A stretch of 6,610 bases of DNA from DASUBN01 sp035691665 (lineage in GTDB: Bacteria; Pseudomonadota; Gammaproteobacteria; Natronospirales; REEB76), in the NCBI GenBank assembly GCA_035691665.1, contig DASSIS010000051.1, positions 1 to 6,610 of the forward strand, written 5' to 3'. Below are positions 5,613 through 6,610 of this stretch, in pieces; the first letter of the stretch is position 1; each line of letters begins with the position of its first letter. The notes beneath the pieces are model-generated. The model was not told the DNA's origin. It did no database searches and saw only the letters and a program-made list of their open reading frames with translations. The position numbers were made by a program, and so were the translations under genes.

Positions 5613-6551
5613 ATGAATACCGTCCCGGAAAACCAGGCCGCTCCCGCCGTGCTCATGATCCGGCCGGCGAACTTCGGCGCCAACGCCGAGACGGCTGCGT
5701 CCAACGCCTTCCAGAAGAGCGAAGCCGCCGGGCCGGAGGTGCAGGTACGCGCCGCGGCCGAGTTCGACGCCCTGGTGGCGGCGCTGCTCGCCGCAGGGGT
5801 GCAGGTGGAGGTGTTCGAGGACCGTCACGAACCCGTCACCCCCGACGCCGTCTTCCCCAACAACTGGGTGAGCTTCCACGCCGACGGCAGCGCCTGGCTC
5901 TATCCCCTGCTGGCCCAGAACCGCCGCTGGGAGCGGCGCGGCGACATCCTCGAAGCGCTCAAGACCCAACGTGGCTACAAGCTCGCCGAAGTGCGCGACC
6001 TCTCCCATGCGGAGCTGGACGGCCGCTATCTCGAAGGCACCGGCAGCCTGGTGCTGGACCGGGTCAACCGCATCGCCTACGCCGGCCTCTCGCCACGCAC
6101 CGACCGGCGCATGCTGGAGGAGTGGGCAGCGCGCGCGGGCTACGAAGCCCAGGCTTTCCACGCGCGCGACACCAAGGGTCGTCCCATCTACCACACCAAC
6201 GTCATGCTCTGCATCGGCGCCAAGTTCGCCGTGGCGTGCCTGGACAGCGTCGCGGATGCCGCCCAGCGCGAGCGGGTGCGGCAGCGCCTCGCCGACACCG
6301 GTCACGAAGTCATCGCCATCAGCCCCTACCAGATGGAATCCTTCGCCGGGAACATGCTGGAGCTCACGGGGCGCGGCGGGCGCAGCGTGATCGCCATGTC
6401 CTCCCGGGCCGAGCGCACCCTGAACCCCGGCCAGCGGGCCGCCCTCGAGAAGCATGCCCGCATCGTCGCCGTGCCCATCGACACCATCGAAGACTGCTCC
6501 GGGGGCTCGGTCCGGTGCATGCTCGCGGAAATACATTTACCCAAGATCTGA
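5613..6551 (+). CDS. ctlX: Citrulline-utilisation hydrolase CtlX-like (guanidino-modifying superfamily)
   Basis: A 312-residue cytoplasmic enzyme of the arginine deiminase/DDAH superfamily, close to the family's usual length of about 310. Seen: the opening VLMIRPANFGANAETA (13-28), typical of the COG4874 group; FPNNW (81-85); EGTGS (141-145) with Glu141; YHTNVM (193-198) with His194; AGNMLEL (245-251); and the C-terminal GGSVRCMLAEI, in which Cys302 is the expected nucleophile. Cys, His and Glu form the catalytic set of this superfamily. Members named CtlX are thought to hydrolyse citrulline to ornithine, ammonia and carbon dioxide; another ureido or guanidino substrate cannot be excluded. 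I chose ATG 5613 because family homology begins soon after it, although no Shine-Dalgarno is visible. A frame open from 5409 would overlap the divergent dioxygenase gene. The next gene starts 16 bases after the stop, so the two are probably cotranscribed. Confidence 0.85.
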   Translation: MNTVPENQAAPAVLMIRPANFGANAETAASNAFQKSEAAGPEVQVRAAAEFDALVAALLAAGVQVEVFEDRHEPVTPDAVFPNNWVSFHADGSAWLYPLLAQNRRWERRGDILEALKTQRGYKLAEVRDLSHAELDGRYLEGTGSLVLDRVNRIAYAGLSPRTDRRMLEEWAARAGYEAQAFHARDTKGRPIYHTNVMLCIGAKFAVACLDSVADAAQRERVRQRLADTGHEVIAISPYQMESFAGNMLELTGRGGRSVIAMSSRAERTLNPGQRAALEKHARIVAVPIDTIEDCSGGSVRCMLAEIHLPKI

Positions 6552-6567
6552 TTCCCGGAGACAAATG

Positions 6568-6610
6568 ATGCAAGGCAAGAGCTTGCAAGAGACCTACGCT
6601 CCGCACAACG
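6568..6610 (+). CDS. Start of a probable PaaI-type hot-dog thioesterase (cut by the window end)
   Basis: Only the first 14 codons are present (MQGKSLQETYAPHN), followed by the window edge. GGAG at 6557-6560 lies seven bases before ATG 6568; the adjacent ATG at 6565 is also possible but leaves only four bases. The opening LQETYAPHN resembles, from memory, the N-terminus of PaaI-family thioesterases, in which a CFGCG motif follows directly. That family cleaves acyl-CoA thioesters. The assignment rests on very few residues. It starts 16 bases after ctlX on the same strand, so the two probably share a transcript. Confidence 0.5.
   Translation, partial: MQGKSLQETYAPHN

Noticed and set aside
5480..5704. 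75-residue N-terminal extension of the dioxygenase gene
   Set aside because: It would overlap ctlX, and the redoxin-like homology begins at the ATG at 5479, which has GGAG upstream.
5601..6536. 311-residue open frame on the minus strand opposite ctlX
   Set aside because: The composition is Gly/Ala/Val/His-rich without motifs, and the plus-strand gene carries the full set of guanidino-hydrolase motifs.

Overview
The window is GC-rich chromosomal DNA of a proteobacterium, probably gammaproteobacterial. This is judged from protein style and base composition; no marker gene is present to settle it. One local block is clearly different: an AT-richer gene at 198-629, where two 60-base stretches that I counted (421-480 and 481-540) are 40% and 37% GC. 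By contrast, 6421-6480 at the right-hand end is 73% GC.

Left part (1-950): a GC-rich non-coding stretch with several short stem-loops resembles a dispersed intergenic repeat. It is followed by a low-GC gene for a small membrane protein with an N-terminal zinc-ribbon-like cysteine cluster, then by a possible short exported peptide. Middle part (950-3633): a 238-base non-coding leader with consecutive hairpins precedes a small Ala/Pro-rich lipoprotein gene. That gene overlaps by ATGA with a gene for a 746-residue Sec-exported protein built almost entirely of seven bacterial Ig-like (Big_7-type) domains. The last five domains are each exactly 97 residues (291 bp). This pair looks like a cell-surface or secreted two-gene unit.

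Right part (3634-6610): two leftward genes lie 14 bp apart. The first transcribed is a fusion of a redoxin-like domain without the peroxidatic cysteine to an Fe(II)/2-oxoglutarate dioxygenase of the prolyl-4-hydroxylase type. The second is an alpha/beta-hydrolase of the HGGxW (kynurenine-formamidase/esterase-like) type. Transcribed divergently from them is a guanidino-group-modifying hydrolase of the CtlX family (citrulline to ornithine), followed by the first codons of what looks like a PaaI-type hot-dog thioesterase. A strong hairpin sits at the convergent junction of the Ig-repeat gene and the hydrolase.

I see no tRNA, rRNA, CRISPR array, transposase or prophage gene. The genes on the right look like ordinary metabolic genes. 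The features most worth a second look are the tandem Ig array with its coupled lipoprotein, the degenerate redoxin-dioxygenase fusion, and the low-GC zinc-ribbon membrane gene beside the stem-loop repeat. I do not see convincing evidence of a wholly new multi-gene system.
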